From Croceivirga lutea (lineage in GTDB: Bacteria; Bacteroidota; Bacteroidia; Flavobacteriales; Flavobacteriaceae), in contig NZ_JACJUK010000002.1 of the NCBI RefSeq assembly GCF_014235875.1, positions 372,001-436,000 of the forward strand: DNA of 64,000 nucleotides. Direction: 5' to 3'. Position numbers and translations under genes: made by a program. This document shows, one piece after another, positions 56,076-64,000 of this stretch; position 1 is the stretch's first letter, and each line of letters begins with the position of its first letter. Below the pieces are notes generated by a model that was not told the origin of the DNA, made no database searches, and was given only the letters and a program-made list of their open reading frames with translations.

Positions 56076-58490
56076 TTAAAATCGATATCCTAAACCTAAA
56101 ATTAAATTAATCCCTGGAGCTGTAATACCAGAAGAGTAGGTTCTATAACGTTGGTCTGTTATGTTTTCTAACGCAAGATTAAAAGTAAGTGCATTGGTAA
56201 CAACATAATTTGACCTAAAATTTAAGGTGTACCATGACGGAGAAAATGGGTTTCCATTTTCATCAACCGCATAAATGTAATCTTTAGACTGTTCTGAAAT
56301 GGCCAAGTCATTTGCAGCTATTTCACCATTGTAATTCACAAATACACTGGCTTTTAGTTTATCCTTTTTGTAAATTAAATGCGCATCTGCAAATGTTGGC
56401 GCAGCATGCCTAGAGGCAGAATCTGTGCCGTTATCATCTTCTTCAACACCCTTGGTTAAAGTAAGATTTCCTTTAAAAGACCAATTTTCATTCATAAAGG
56501 CATCCACACCAAATTCAAATCCATATACATAAGCTTTAGCTGCATTTTGTATAGCTTGTACTTGGCTCATTTCGCCTTGGTATTCTATTTCTGTAGCTCC
56601 ATTGAAATTAAAATTTCTACGTACTAAAGCATCAACTAAATAGGTATAATACGTAGCTCCTTTTAGAATTAATACATCGTTAAAGTTTTTCTGAATTCCG
56701 AAATCGATATTGTATGCGTACTCAGGTTCTAAATCTGGATTGGGTACTACTACAGCACCCGGTTCTGAATCAAATATCTTTCCAATATCATCAATGTTAG
56801 GGGCTCTAAATCCTGTAGAGCTATTCAAGGTAACTTGAAAATTTTCTTTTGGAAACCAGCTAAAACCTAGACTTCCGGTTAATGCGCCTGTAATTATATC
56901 CGCCTCTTCAAACGGAAAAGCATAATATTCTTCATCAAACTGTGCATCTACCCAAACTTGACTGTATCGAATACCAGATAAAACGGTGAAATTGGGTTTG
57001 TATGTGTATTCTCCATTCCAATACCCTGCAAAGGTTTGCCATGTAGCATCATTTGGATACCGTGAAGCAATACCACCTGTCTCGGCAGTTTCAATATTTA
57101 CAAACGAACCTTCAGAACCTACTTTATTAAAAATATATTCTGCACCATAATACATCTGTAATGCTCCAATTCGTTTGTTTTCAAAATCTAAATTTAACGA
57201 TAAGGCATCAACCGTTTCTGTATTACTGTTACGAATGGGGTTATTAAAATCACGGTTATGTCTACTCTCTTCAAAAAATTGATAGGCCGTTGTTAACTTT
57301 ACCCCATCAAAAAATTTATTTTTCCCTTTTTTGGTGATTTGCCCATTAGCCATAAACCATTTTTGAGGACCGTAAAACCATTCTGCCGAACGAAGTCCCA
57401 TACCGTCTGAAGATGGCCTAATTAAACGGTCATATCTAGAATATTCTGAAGTTTCTGAATAATGCAGACCTAAATTATAATCCCAATTAGTATTGGGCTT
57501 GTATCTAAATTTTTGCAAAAAGTTTACCTGACTATAGCCAGAAGGTACTTGCTTTTTAAAATTGCTGTTTGCAACCACCACATCTTGCCCATTTTTTCTT
57601 TCTACAAAAGTTGGCCGCAAATAGGATTCAGGGCCATGAGTACCCATAGTTAAGTCTCCAAAATTGTTGTAGGTAAAACTGGTATAAGATGCCCAAGTTT
57701 GATGACCTAAATTAAGGTCTAGGTGTACCGTGTTTTCAGCATTGGCTGTTGAAAACCGGTAAGCCGAACTACCTGAAACGGCCAAGCTATCAGTAAATGA
57801 AAAATAGGGTTGTTGTGTATAAAAATTCATTACCCCACCAATGGCATCACTACCATAAATTACAGAACCAGGTCCAAAAAGTACCTCAGTTTTTTTAATC
57901 GTAAAAGGGTCTATAGAAATAACGTTTTGAACATTACCTCCTCTAAAAATGGCAGTATTCATACGAACACCGTCTACAGACAACAGTACTCTATTTGTGG
58001 CAAAGCCTCTTATCATTGGACTGCCTCCGCCTAACTGACTTTTTTGCACAAAAACTTTTCCGCTATTTTGCAATAGGTCTGCAGCGGTTTGCGGATTGGT
58101 AAATGCGATTTCTTTAGCATCTATATTCTCAATTTTTTGTGGAATGTTCTTTCGTTGCTGTTGCCATTTAGAAATAGACATTACCACCTCATTCAGTTGT
58201 TCTGGTTTACTGTTAAGATAAATGGTATTACCCCGAGCTTTAATTTTTTTTGGAGTGGTTTGTATTATTTCATAACTCAAATGCGAAAGGGTAATTTTTT
58301 CATTTAACCCAAAAACTGAAATATTTGCTCTACCATCAAAATCAGTAATTGCAGTTTTACTTTTATCAGCATTGTAAAAAACACCATTTAACACCGGAAA
58401 ACCAGACTCCGCATCTAAGACTATTACCTCTTGACTATAGCTTAAACTGGTAAAAAGACAAATTAATAGTATACTATAAAATTTCTGCAT
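56076..58490 (-). CDS. TonB-dependent receptor, haem/haemoglobin-receptor type
   Basis: The 804-residue product has a signal peptide (MQKFYSILLICLFTSLSYS), a short CarboxypepD-reg-like domain (about 20-95), a plug (about 110-235) and a barrel ending in NLILGLGYRF. The plug contains the SPMIRGFATNRVLLSVDGVRMNTAIFRGGN segment (SPMIRGFATNRVLL and MNTAIFRGGN), and the barrel has NPDLEPE, matching the NPDL motif of bacterial haem receptors. I therefore favour haem or haemoprotein import; the substrate is inferred. I use the ATG at 58490; the ORF from 58508 would overlap recO. It starts 1 nt after the recO stop. Confidence 0.88.
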   Translation of the reverse strand: MQKFYSILLICLFTSLSYSQEVIVLDAESGFPVLNGVFYNADKSKTAITDFDGRANISVFGLNEKITLSHLSYEIIQTTPKKIKARGNTIYLNSKPEQLNEVVMSISKWQQQRKNIPQKIENIDAKEIAFTNPQTAADLLQNSGKVFVQKSQLGGGSPMIRGFATNRVLLSVDGVRMNTAIFRGGNVQNVISIDPFTIKKTEVLFGPGSVIYGSDAIGGVMNFYTQQPYFSFTDSLAVSGSSAYRFSTANAENTVHLDLNLGHQTWASYTSFTYNNFGDLTMGTHGPESYLRPTFVERKNGQDVVVANSNFKKQVPSGYSQVNFLQKFRYKPNTNWDYNLGLHYSETSEYSRYDRLIRPSSDGMGLRSAEWFYGPQKWFMANGQITKKGKNKFFDGVKLTTAYQFFEESRHNRDFNNPIRNSNTETVDALSLNLDFENKRIGALQMYYGAEYIFNKVGSEGSFVNIETAETGGIASRYPNDATWQTFAGYWNGEYTYKPNFTVLSGIRYSQVWVDAQFDEEYYAFPFEEADIITGALTGSLGFSWFPKENFQVTLNSSTGFRAPNIDDIGKIFDSEPGAVVVPNPDLEPEYAYNIDFGIQKNFNDVLILKGATYYTYLVDALVRRNFNFNGATEIEYQGEMSQVQAIQNAAKAYVYGFEFGVDAFMNENWSFKGNLTLTKGVEEDDNGTDSASRHAAPTFADAHLIYKKDKLKASVFVNYNGEIAANDLAISEQSKDYIYAVDENGNPFSPSWYTLNFRSNYVVTNALTFNLALENITDQRYRTYSSGITAPGINLILGLGYRF

Positions 58491-58491
58491 A

Positions 58492-59211
58492 TTACTGAAA
58501 TACAGCATTTAAAACTGCTAAAGACTTTGGTTTTCTAAATCCTTGTAAGTGTAATTCGTAATACAAAATCCACTTATTTAGCAATTCTAGCCTGTGTTGT
58601 TTGGTTGTTTTGATTTGCATAATTGCATCAAAATTTATGCCCAAAAACCTTTTTAAAAGAGTATTTGCTTCATTTTCTAATAACGGATTTAAATTAGGTG
58701 TGGTTCTAAAGTTTCCTTCAAGCAAATCAAAATAGTTGCCATCTGTTTGGGATTCATCTGGATAAAACCCTAAAAACTTAGTAAGATTTACTAAAAAAAG
58801 TATATGATAATTAGGGTTTGCATGGTTCTCGTCTAACCAAATAAGACTATACTCTAGGTAATTGTACAATGCTTGCTCTTTTTGCTCTTCTTGAATAGAG
58901 TTGCTAAGCATTTCTGATAAGAATAAAACAATGCTATTTTTTATAATATTGCTGTGTATAGTTTTATAGGGATGAACAACCTTAGCTTCTTTAATGCGCT
59001 CCAAAGTGCCCTTATTTTTATGATATGCCACAAGTTCTAGTTGGGTAAGCGGTTGAAAAAGTGCAGGTTTAAGCTTACCTTTTTTAGAAGCTAATACGCC
59101 TTTAAGCAAATACGATTTAATCCCGTCAGAAGCAGTAAACGCTTTAACAATTAAACTAGTATCGCCATATTTAATTGCAGATAATACAATGGCTTTTGTT
59201 GTTACTTGCAT
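58492..59211 (-). CDS. recO: DNA repair protein RecO
   Basis: RecO helps load RecA on SSB-coated DNA in the RecFOR pathway. The 239-residue product shows the N-terminal OB fold (VLSAIKYGDTSLIVKAFTASDG, given as KYGDTSLIVKAFT) and the helical core with YSLIWLDENHANPNYH and FYPDESQ. The C-terminal zinc-binding cysteines of some RecO proteins are absent, as in many Bacteroidota. The length is normal. The downstream TonB receptor starts 1 nt after its stop. Confidence 0.95.
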   Translation of the reverse strand: MQVTTKAIVLSAIKYGDTSLIVKAFTASDGIKSYLLKGVLASKKGKLKPALFQPLTQLELVAYHKNKGTLERIKEAKVVHPYKTIHSNIIKNSIVLFLSEMLSNSIQEEQKEQALYNYLEYSLIWLDENHANPNYHILFLVNLTKFLGFYPDESQTDGNYFDLLEGNFRTTPNLNPLLENEANTLLKRFLGINFDAIMQIKTTKQHRLELLNKWILYYELHLQGFRKPKSLAVLNAVFQ

Positions 59212-59223
59212 ACCCCAAATATA

Positions 59224-59259
59224 AAAACCTGCTTATCAACTTTAAGACAAGCAGGTTTT
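59224..59259 (-). terminator. Rho-independent terminator of gdhA
   Basis: An 11-bp inverted repeat (AAAACCTGCTT and AAGCAGGTTTT, loop of 14) lies 21 nt past the gdhA stop, with a T-rich tail on the minus strand. Confidence 0.75.
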
Positions 59260-59279
59260 AATAGTTATTTGAAATTTTA

Positions 59280-60623
59280 TTAGATAACGCCTTGCGCTAA
59301 CATAGCATCTGCAACTTTTACGAAACCTGCAATGTTGGCCCCTTTTACATAGTTGCAATAGCCGTTTTCTTCTTTACCATATTCAATACAAGAATTATGA
59401 ATATCATTCATAATACCTTTTAAACGCTCATCTACTTCTTCCCTTGTCCAGCTTATGCGTAATGAGTTTTGAGACATTTCTAAACCTGAAGTTGCAACAC
59501 CACCAGCATTTGACGCTTTACCAGGTGCAAATAAAATTTTAGCTTCATGAAAAGCATGAATAGCTTCTGGTGTAGAAGGCATGTTAGCTCCTTCTGCTAC
59601 TGCCATACAACCATTTTTAAGTAGTGTTTTGGCATCTTCTCCATCTAACTCGTTCTGGGTTGCACAAGGTAGTGCCACATCACAAGCCACTTCCCAAGGG
59701 GTTTTACCTTTATGGTATTCAGCTGAAGGATATTTTTCTACATACTCAGAAATTCTTCCACGTTTGTTATTCTTTAAATCCATAACCCAAGCTAACTTTT
59801 CTTCATCTATACCATCTTTATCATAGATATATCCGCCAGAATCTGAAAGCGTTACAACTTTACCGCCTAAGTGCATCACCTTTTCGGCAGCAAATTGCGC
59901 TACATTACCAGAACCTGAGATGACAACATTTTTACCTTCAAAAGTTTCACCCTTAGTTTGTAACATACTATCGGCGAAATAAACAGTACCATAACCTGTA
60001 GCCTCTGGGCGAATTAATGAACCACCCCATGAAATACCTTTACCGGTTAATACTCCAGTAAATTCATTTCTTATCTTTTTATATGCACCAAATAAGAAAC
60101 CAATTTCTCTAGCACCTACACCAATATCACCAGCTGGCACATCTGTGTTTGGACCAATATGTCTACATAATTCTGTCATAAATGCGTGACAGAAGCGCAT
60201 AATTTCATCGTCTGACTTACCTTTTGGGTCAAAATCTGAACCTCCTTTACCGCCCCCCATTGGCAATGTGGTAAGACTGTTTTTAAATACCTGCTCAAAG
60301 GCTAAGAATTTTAATACGCTGGCATTAACCGTTGGGTGAAAACGCAATCCGCCTTTATACGGGCCTATTGCAGAGTTCATTTGAATACGATACCCTCTAT
60401 TTACATGAATCTCTCCATCATCATCAACCCATGCTACTCTGAACGAAATTAAACGTTCAGGCTCTACCATACGCAATAAAATATTCTTACCATGATATAT
60501 ATCTTTTGTAACTATGTATGGGATAACTGTTTCGGCCACTTCTTGGACCGCTTGGATGAATTCTGGTTCATGTCCGTTTCTAGACTTCACCTCATCCATG
60601 AATGCTTTAATTTTTGCTTCCAT
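59280..60623 (-). CDS. gdhA: NADP-specific glutamate dehydrogenase
   Basis: GdhA makes glutamate from 2-oxoglutarate and ammonium, using NADPH in the biosynthetic direction. The 447 residues (typical) contain the catalytic Lys region PMGGGKGGSDFDPKGKSD, the VPAGDIGVGAREIGFLFG segment (VPAGDIGVGAREIG), the nucleotide-binding GSGNVAQFAAEK, and the conserved FAPGKASNAGGVATSGLEMSQNS (given as KASNAGGVATSGLEM). NADP specificity follows from the resemblance to the hexameric bacterial class. It is monocistronic with its own promoter octamer and terminator. Confidence 0.98.
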   Translation of the reverse strand: MEAKIKAFMDEVKSRNGHEPEFIQAVQEVAETVIPYIVTKDIYHGKNILLRMVEPERLISFRVAWVDDDGEIHVNRGYRIQMNSAIGPYKGGLRFHPTVNASVLKFLAFEQVFKNSLTTLPMGGGKGGSDFDPKGKSDDEIMRFCHAFMTELCRHIGPNTDVPAGDIGVGAREIGFLFGAYKKIRNEFTGVLTGKGISWGGSLIRPEATGYGTVYFADSMLQTKGETFEGKNVVISGSGNVAQFAAEKVMHLGGKVVTLSDSGGYIYDKDGIDEEKLAWVMDLKNNKRGRISEYVEKYPSAEYHKGKTPWEVACDVALPCATQNELDGEDAKTLLKNGCMAVAEGANMPSTPEAIHAFHEAKILFAPGKASNAGGVATSGLEMSQNSLRISWTREEVDERLKGIMNDIHNSCIEYGKEENGYCNYVKGANIAGFVKVADAMLAQGVI

Positions 60624-60693
60624 AAAAAATTGATAAGTTTTTAAGTGAGACCTCTATTTTTGAGGGTATTTTATCAAATATTCAATTTAACGG

Positions 60694-60701
60694 CAAAATT
60701 A
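60694..60701 (-). promoter_or_regulatory. Candidate -7 element of gdhA
   Basis: The minus strand reads TAATTTTG, an exact TAnnTTTG match, 71 nt upstream of the gdhA start. Confidence 0.45.
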
Positions 60702-60741
60702 TGCTTTTTGTATAATCTGTAGCGTAAATTTTGCAAATACT

Positions 60742-61893
60742 TTAACGTAAAGCTTGTTCTAAATCATCTATTAAATCTGAGACATGTTCAATTCCCACAC
60801 TTAACCGTATTAAGGCATCTACTATTCCACGAGATTCACGTTCTTCTTTAGACATACTTCCATGAGACATTGTGGCCGGATGACCTACTAAACTTTCTAC
60901 CCCGCCCAAAGATTCTGCTAAGGTAAATAGCTTGAGTTTAGATAAAATATTTGTGGCATTTTCAATGGTATTTGTTTTGGGTATAAAAGACAACATACCC
61001 CCATATGCTTTCATTTGAGCTTTAGCTACTTTATGATTGGGATGCGACTTAAATCCAGGCCAAAATACCTTAGTAACCTTAGAATGATGCTTTAAATATT
61101 TGGCTATTTCTGCAGTATTTTCAGCATGACGCTGCATTCGAACATGTAAAGTTTTAATTCCTCTAAGAGTTAAAAACGCATCCATTGGTCCGCAGATTGC
61201 GCCACTAGCATTTTGTATAAAATACAATTTGTCTGCTAGCATTTTATTGTTAACGACCACAGCGCCCACAACCACATCACTATGACCTCCTAAATATTTA
61301 GTAGCGGAATGCATTACAATATCTGCTCCTAAATTCAATGGCTGCTGCAAATAAGGTGTGGCAAAAGTGTTATCTACGGCCACTAAAATAGAATGCTTTT
61401 TGGCTACTTTACTTACTGTTTTTATATCTACAATATTCAAAAGTGGATTTGTAGGCGTTTCTACCCATATCATTTTAGTTTTTGAGGAAATTAAATCTTC
61501 TAGCGTATGCATGGAATGCATCTCAACGAAACTAAATTTGATACCATAGCCTTCATAAATTTTGGTGAATAAGCGAAAACTACCCCCATATATATCTTTA
61601 ACCGCTATAATTTCATCACCGGGTTGGCATAATTTGAGTATGGCATCGATGGCGGCCATTCCACTTGCAAACGCCAACCCGTATGCACCATTTTCTAGAC
61701 TCGCAACCGAATTCTCCAATGCCGTTCTTGTTGGGTTTGCGCTTCTAGCATAAGCATACCCTTTATGATTACCTGGCGTGTCTTGGGCAAAAGTAGATGT
61801 TTGGTAAATTGGTGGCATAACCGCACCATAACCTATATCTGGCTCTTGGCCACCGTGAATTGCTTTTGAATTAAAATTCAGCTCCTTTTTCAT
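60742..61893 (-). CDS. PLP-dependent trans-sulfuration enzyme (cystathionine gamma-synthase or lyase)
   Basis: The 383-residue product belongs to the Cys/Met metabolism PLP family. Features are YAYARSANPTRTALENSVASLE (given as YAYARSANPTRTALE), FASGMAAIDA, the VAVDNTFATPYLQQP segment, the PLP lysine Lys199 in HSATKYLGGHSD, and ESLVGHPATMSH near the C-terminus. The overall sequence is like both bacterial MetB (cystathionine gamma-synthase) and cystathionine gamma-lyase, which cannot be separated by eye. The DinB-family gene ends 5 nt upstream and reads in the same direction. Confidence 0.9.
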   Translation of the reverse strand: MKKELNFNSKAIHGGQEPDIGYGAVMPPIYQTSTFAQDTPGNHKGYAYARSANPTRTALENSVASLENGAYGLAFASGMAAIDAILKLCQPGDEIIAVKDIYGGSFRLFTKIYEGYGIKFSFVEMHSMHTLEDLISSKTKMIWVETPTNPLLNIVDIKTVSKVAKKHSILVAVDNTFATPYLQQPLNLGADIVMHSATKYLGGHSDVVVGAVVVNNKMLADKLYFIQNASGAICGPMDAFLTLRGIKTLHVRMQRHAENTAEIAKYLKHHSKVTKVFWPGFKSHPNHKVAKAQMKAYGGMLSFIPKTNTIENATNILSKLKLFTLAESLGGVESLVGHPATMSHGSMSKEERESRGIVDALIRLSVGIEHVSDLIDDLEQALR

Positions 61894-61898
61894 GTGAA

Positions 61899-62360
61899 TT
61901 ACCCATTAATAGCTCTTACCAATGCTAAAATACTTCCTAGATGCAAACCTTCATGAAATACATTAAAGGCCACAGCATCATCAACATTATTTAGTGTAAC
62001 ATTTGCACTTGTGGTATAACTATTAAAACTATTAAACTCTTTGGCTTTATAGTCTTTTTCAGTTTTTTCAGGTAATTCAAAAAGTAGTTTTTTTATGGTT
62101 TCTACCTCTTTTAAACTAGGTTTCCCGTTGGGAAACGTACCCTTACGATAGTTGTCAACTATTTCTTTGTCAATATTTAATGGTAAACCACTTAAACCAT
62201 ACACAAGTAATTGCTGCGTTACCACAACATGGGCAATATTCCACCAGATATTATTATTAAAACCGTTTGGAATGGTATATAGTTGATGGTCATTAAGTTC
62301 CGTTAGGTATTTGCTCAATATTTTTCTGTTTTGAAACGTAATTGTAAATAGTGAATCCAT
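61899..62360 (-). CDS. DinB-family protein
   Basis: The 153-residue product is a four-helix-bundle protein of the DinB/YfiT type. Metal-ligand positions expected for the family appear as His24 or His51 region (NIAHVVVTQQ) and the C-terminal FHEGLHLGSIL (two His). It could bind a divalent metal and may be a thiol-transferase-like enzyme, as some members are; no substrate can be stated. It is adjacent to the PLP enzyme gene (5-nt gap). Confidence 0.85.
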   Translation of the reverse strand: MDSLFTITFQNRKILSKYLTELNDHQLYTIPNGFNNNIWWNIAHVVVTQQLLVYGLSGLPLNIDKEIVDNYRKGTFPNGKPSLKEVETIKKLLFELPEKTEKDYKAKEFNSFNSYTTSANVTLNNVDDAVAFNVFHEGLHLGSILALVRAING

Positions 62361-62431
62361 GTATAATCATTTAGGTTAAAAATAGGCCTTTAAAATTGAA
62401 ATAAGTTTCTTTGTATAAATCTGTTTTAGCT

Positions 62432-63124
62432 ATGAAAATCATTGGTCTTTTAGGGGGAATGAGCTGGCAATCTTCAAAATTTTATTACCAATATATAAAT
62501 GAATTAATTGCACAAAAATTTGGTAGTACTCATTCTGCAAGAATTTTGATGAGCTCTGTAAATTTTAATGAAATTGAACGGCTTATGATGCAAGATGATT
62601 GGTTAGCCATTGGGCAATTGATGGCTAAAGAAGCAAAACGATTACAAGATGCTGGTGCTGACTGTTTGCTTTTAGGCACCAATACAATACACATAGTTAG
62701 TTCTGCTATAGAAAAAGCTATCTCTATACCATTTTTGCATATTGCACGTGCCACTGGTACCCAAATTGTAAAAAAAGGAATTTCAAAAGTGGCCCTTTTG
62801 GGTACTAAATTTACTATGGAGAAAAATTTTTATACTAAAATTCTACAGAACGAATTTCAACTAGAAATTGTTATCCCTAATGAAGTTGAACGCCAATTAC
62901 TTCAAGCATTAATTTTTGATGAACTGGTTCAAGGCGTTTTCTCTGAAGAAGCAAAAAACACGTGTATTCAAATTATTAAAAGACTAGAAAAACAAGGAGC
63001 GCAAGGAGTTATTTTAGGCTGTACAGAACTACCCATCTTATTAGCTGAAGAAAGCATACCCATCCTTTCTTTTGACACTACATTAATACATTCAAAAGCC
63101 GCTGTAGATTTTGCTTTAAATTAA
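62432..63124 (+). CDS. ygeA: Aspartate/glutamate racemase family, YgeA-type
   Basis: The 230-residue product has the same length as E. coli YgeA and the two-domain racemase pattern. The start reads MKIIGLLGGMSWQSS. The active-site residues line up as Thr83 in LLLGTNTIH and Cys197 in ILGCTELP, the same positions as the Thr83/Cys197 pair described for E. coli YgeA (in most racemases both are Cys). It is therefore expected to act on L-Asp/L-Glu, preferentially in the L-to-D direction. The chosen start is the ATG 62432; the ORF from 62411 adds 7 residues. It is followed by an ArsC-like gene. Confidence 0.9.
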   Translation: MKIIGLLGGMSWQSSKFYYQYINELIAQKFGSTHSARILMSSVNFNEIERLMMQDDWLAIGQLMAKEAKRLQDAGADCLLLGTNTIHIVSSAIEKAISIPFLHIARATGTQIVKKGISKVALLGTKFTMEKNFYTKILQNEFQLEIVIPNEVERQLLQALIFDELVQGVFSEEAKNTCIQIIKRLEKQGAQGVILGCTELPILLAEESIPILSFDTTLIHSKAAVDFALN

Positions 63125-63175
63125 AGTGTTCCATATTAATTGATTTTATTTGTAAGGACAATTATTTCTTAAATC

Positions 63176-63526
63176 ATGAAAAAAATATATCATTTAGCTA
63201 CTTGTAAAACTTGCCAGAAAATTTTAGCAGAATTGGAACCACTTGATGGTGTTGAAATTAGAGAAATAAAAGCTAAAGGTGTTACCCCTGAAGAGTTAGA
63301 AGAAATGCGAGCTTTGACAGATTCTTACGAATCTTTGTTTAGTAGACGAGCTATGTTATTTCGTCAGCGCGGGTTGAACAACCAAGAACTTACAGAAGAG
63401 GACTATAAAAACTTAATTTTAGAACACTACACCTTTTTAAAAAGACCTGTTGTAGTTGTAGACGACCAAATTTTTATTGGTAACGCCAAAAAACAGGTAG
63501 AAGGAGCCAAAGCTGCTTTACATTAA
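63176..63526 (+). CDS. ArsC/Spx-family thioredoxin-fold protein
   Basis: The 116-residue product has the ArsC/Spx fold with the Cys pair C10-K-T-C13 (HLATCKTCQKI) near the N-terminus, the helix region EELEEMRALTDSYESLFSRRAMLFR and the late LKRPVVVVDDQIFIGNAK segment (LKRPVVVVDDQIFIG), which are shared with arsenate reductase-like proteins (YffB, Spx). Whether it reduces arsenate or acts as an Spx-like regulator cannot be told. It overlaps by one nucleotide the start of the transporter gene. Confidence 0.88.
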   Translation: MKKIYHLATCKTCQKILAELEPLDGVEIREIKAKGVTPEELEEMRALTDSYESLFSRRAMLFRQRGLNNQELTEEDYKNLILEHYTFLKRPVVVVDDQIFIGNAKKQVEGAKAALH

Positions 63527-64000
63527 TGAGTCAACGAACTCTTGCCTTTTTGGCCGCAATTGGAGCAACTACAATTTATGGGTTAAACCATACCATTGCC
63601 AAAGGGGTAATGCCCCATTATGTGCAGCCTTTTGGATTTATTTTCCTTAGGGTCACTGGTGCTAGTATCTTATTTTGGCTTATCTCTTTTTTTGGCCCAA
63701 ACGAAAAAATTGCTAAAAAAGACTGGCCAAGAATTGTACTCGCTGCTGTGCTCGGGATGGTTATTAATATGCTTGCCTTTTTTAAAGGACTTCAATTATC
63801 TACCCCCATTAATAGCTCTGTTTTGGTCACAATAAGCCCAATTATAGTAGTCATACTTTCGGCTTTAATTTTACAAGAGAAAATAACCTTAAATAAAACT
63901 ATAGGTATTTCTCTTGGTTTTGTTGGCGCACTAGTTTTGATATTATTTGGTGCTGAGTTACGGCAAGATGCTCCAAATATCCCGTTAGGAAACACTTTAT
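63526..64000 (+). CDS. EamA/DMT-family transporter, 3' end outside the window
   Basis: The first 158 codons are visible. The ATG at 63526 overlaps the stop of the ArsC-like gene by one base (TAATG), so both are co-transcribed. The predicted protein has several membrane helices (about 5-25, 33-53, 65-85, 90-110, 120-140), with family motifs ATTIYGLNHTIAKGVMP, FLRVTGASILFW, and ALILQEKITLNKTIGISLGFVGALV (LILQEKITLNKTIG). This is the DMT family (EamA repeat) of small-molecule exporters. Substrate unknown. Confidence 0.88.
   Translation, partial: MSQRTLAFLAAIGATTIYGLNHTIAKGVMPHYVQPFGFIFLRVTGASILFWLISFFGPNEKIAKKDWPRIVLAAVLGMVINMLAFFKGLQLSTPINSSVLVTISPIIVVILSALILQEKITLNKTIGISLGFVGALVLILFGAELRQDAPNIPLGNTL

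Overview
The window looks like a chromosomal segment of a marine-type member of the Flavobacteriaceae (phylum Bacteroidota). The evidence is the low GC content, four TonB-dependent receptors with N-terminal CarboxypepD-reg-like domains, families largely restricted to this phylum (DUF4270, DUF5689, single-chain GlyRS, atpD-atpC apart from the other ATP synthase genes), and several exact copies of the Bacteroidota -7 promoter octamer TAnnTTTG. I saw no tRNA, rRNA, insertion sequence, prophage or CRISPR array. Most of it is ordinary core genome and I found no convincing new multi-gene system. The least explained content is small or degenerate.

Layout. 1-1904 (minus): NfeD-like protein and flotillin, the latter cut by the window edge. 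2274-4824: membrane glycosyltransferase, DUF2007 zinc-ribbon protein and a GNAT acetyltransferase. 4810-5133 (minus): remnant of a broken gene. 5196-7061 (minus): atpD-atpC. 7226-12037 (minus): TonB-dependent receptor and glmS. 12166-14873 (minus): a short glycogen-synthase-like protein and a DUF4270 lipoprotein, divergent from panC-panD-flippase-like protein-esterase-like protein-radA (plus). 19709-24689 (minus): GNAT, tas, xth, glyQS and a coiled-coil membrane protein, divergent from a ComF-type protein and an Ig-like lipoprotein. 27064-28314 (minus): nitrilase-family amidase and ankyrin protein. 28483-30764: soluble PAS histidine kinase and response regulator.

30765-36514: TonB receptor, DUF5689/lamin-tail lipoprotein and a secreted endonuclease/exonuclease/phosphatase, probably one outer-membrane uptake function, followed by a small lipoprotein. 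36523-40305: four-helix membrane protein and an Oar-like receptor. 40471-45145: pgi, M23 peptidase, tryptophan 2,3-dioxygenase and a DUF3108 protein, tightly packed. 45433-49462: patatin-BamA fusion and uvrC. 49729-50406: a possible 28-residue membrane peptide and 5-formyl-THF cyclo-ligase. 50403-55475: ileS, DksA-like protein, a secreted hypothetical protein and lspA. 55630-59211: helical-repeat lipoprotein, haem-type receptor and recO. 59280-64000: gdhA, a trans-sulfuration PLP enzyme, DinB protein, a YgeA-type racemase, an ArsC-like protein and the start of an EamA transporter.

Functionally the segment combines central metabolism (ATP synthase, pgi, glmS, gdhA, pantothenate and sulphur amino acid steps), translation and repair (glyQS, ileS, radA, recO, uvrC, xth), and an outer-membrane nutrient-uptake layer. 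All coordinates, motifs and residue numbers were read by eye. Family assignments rest on recognised motifs, not on a search.
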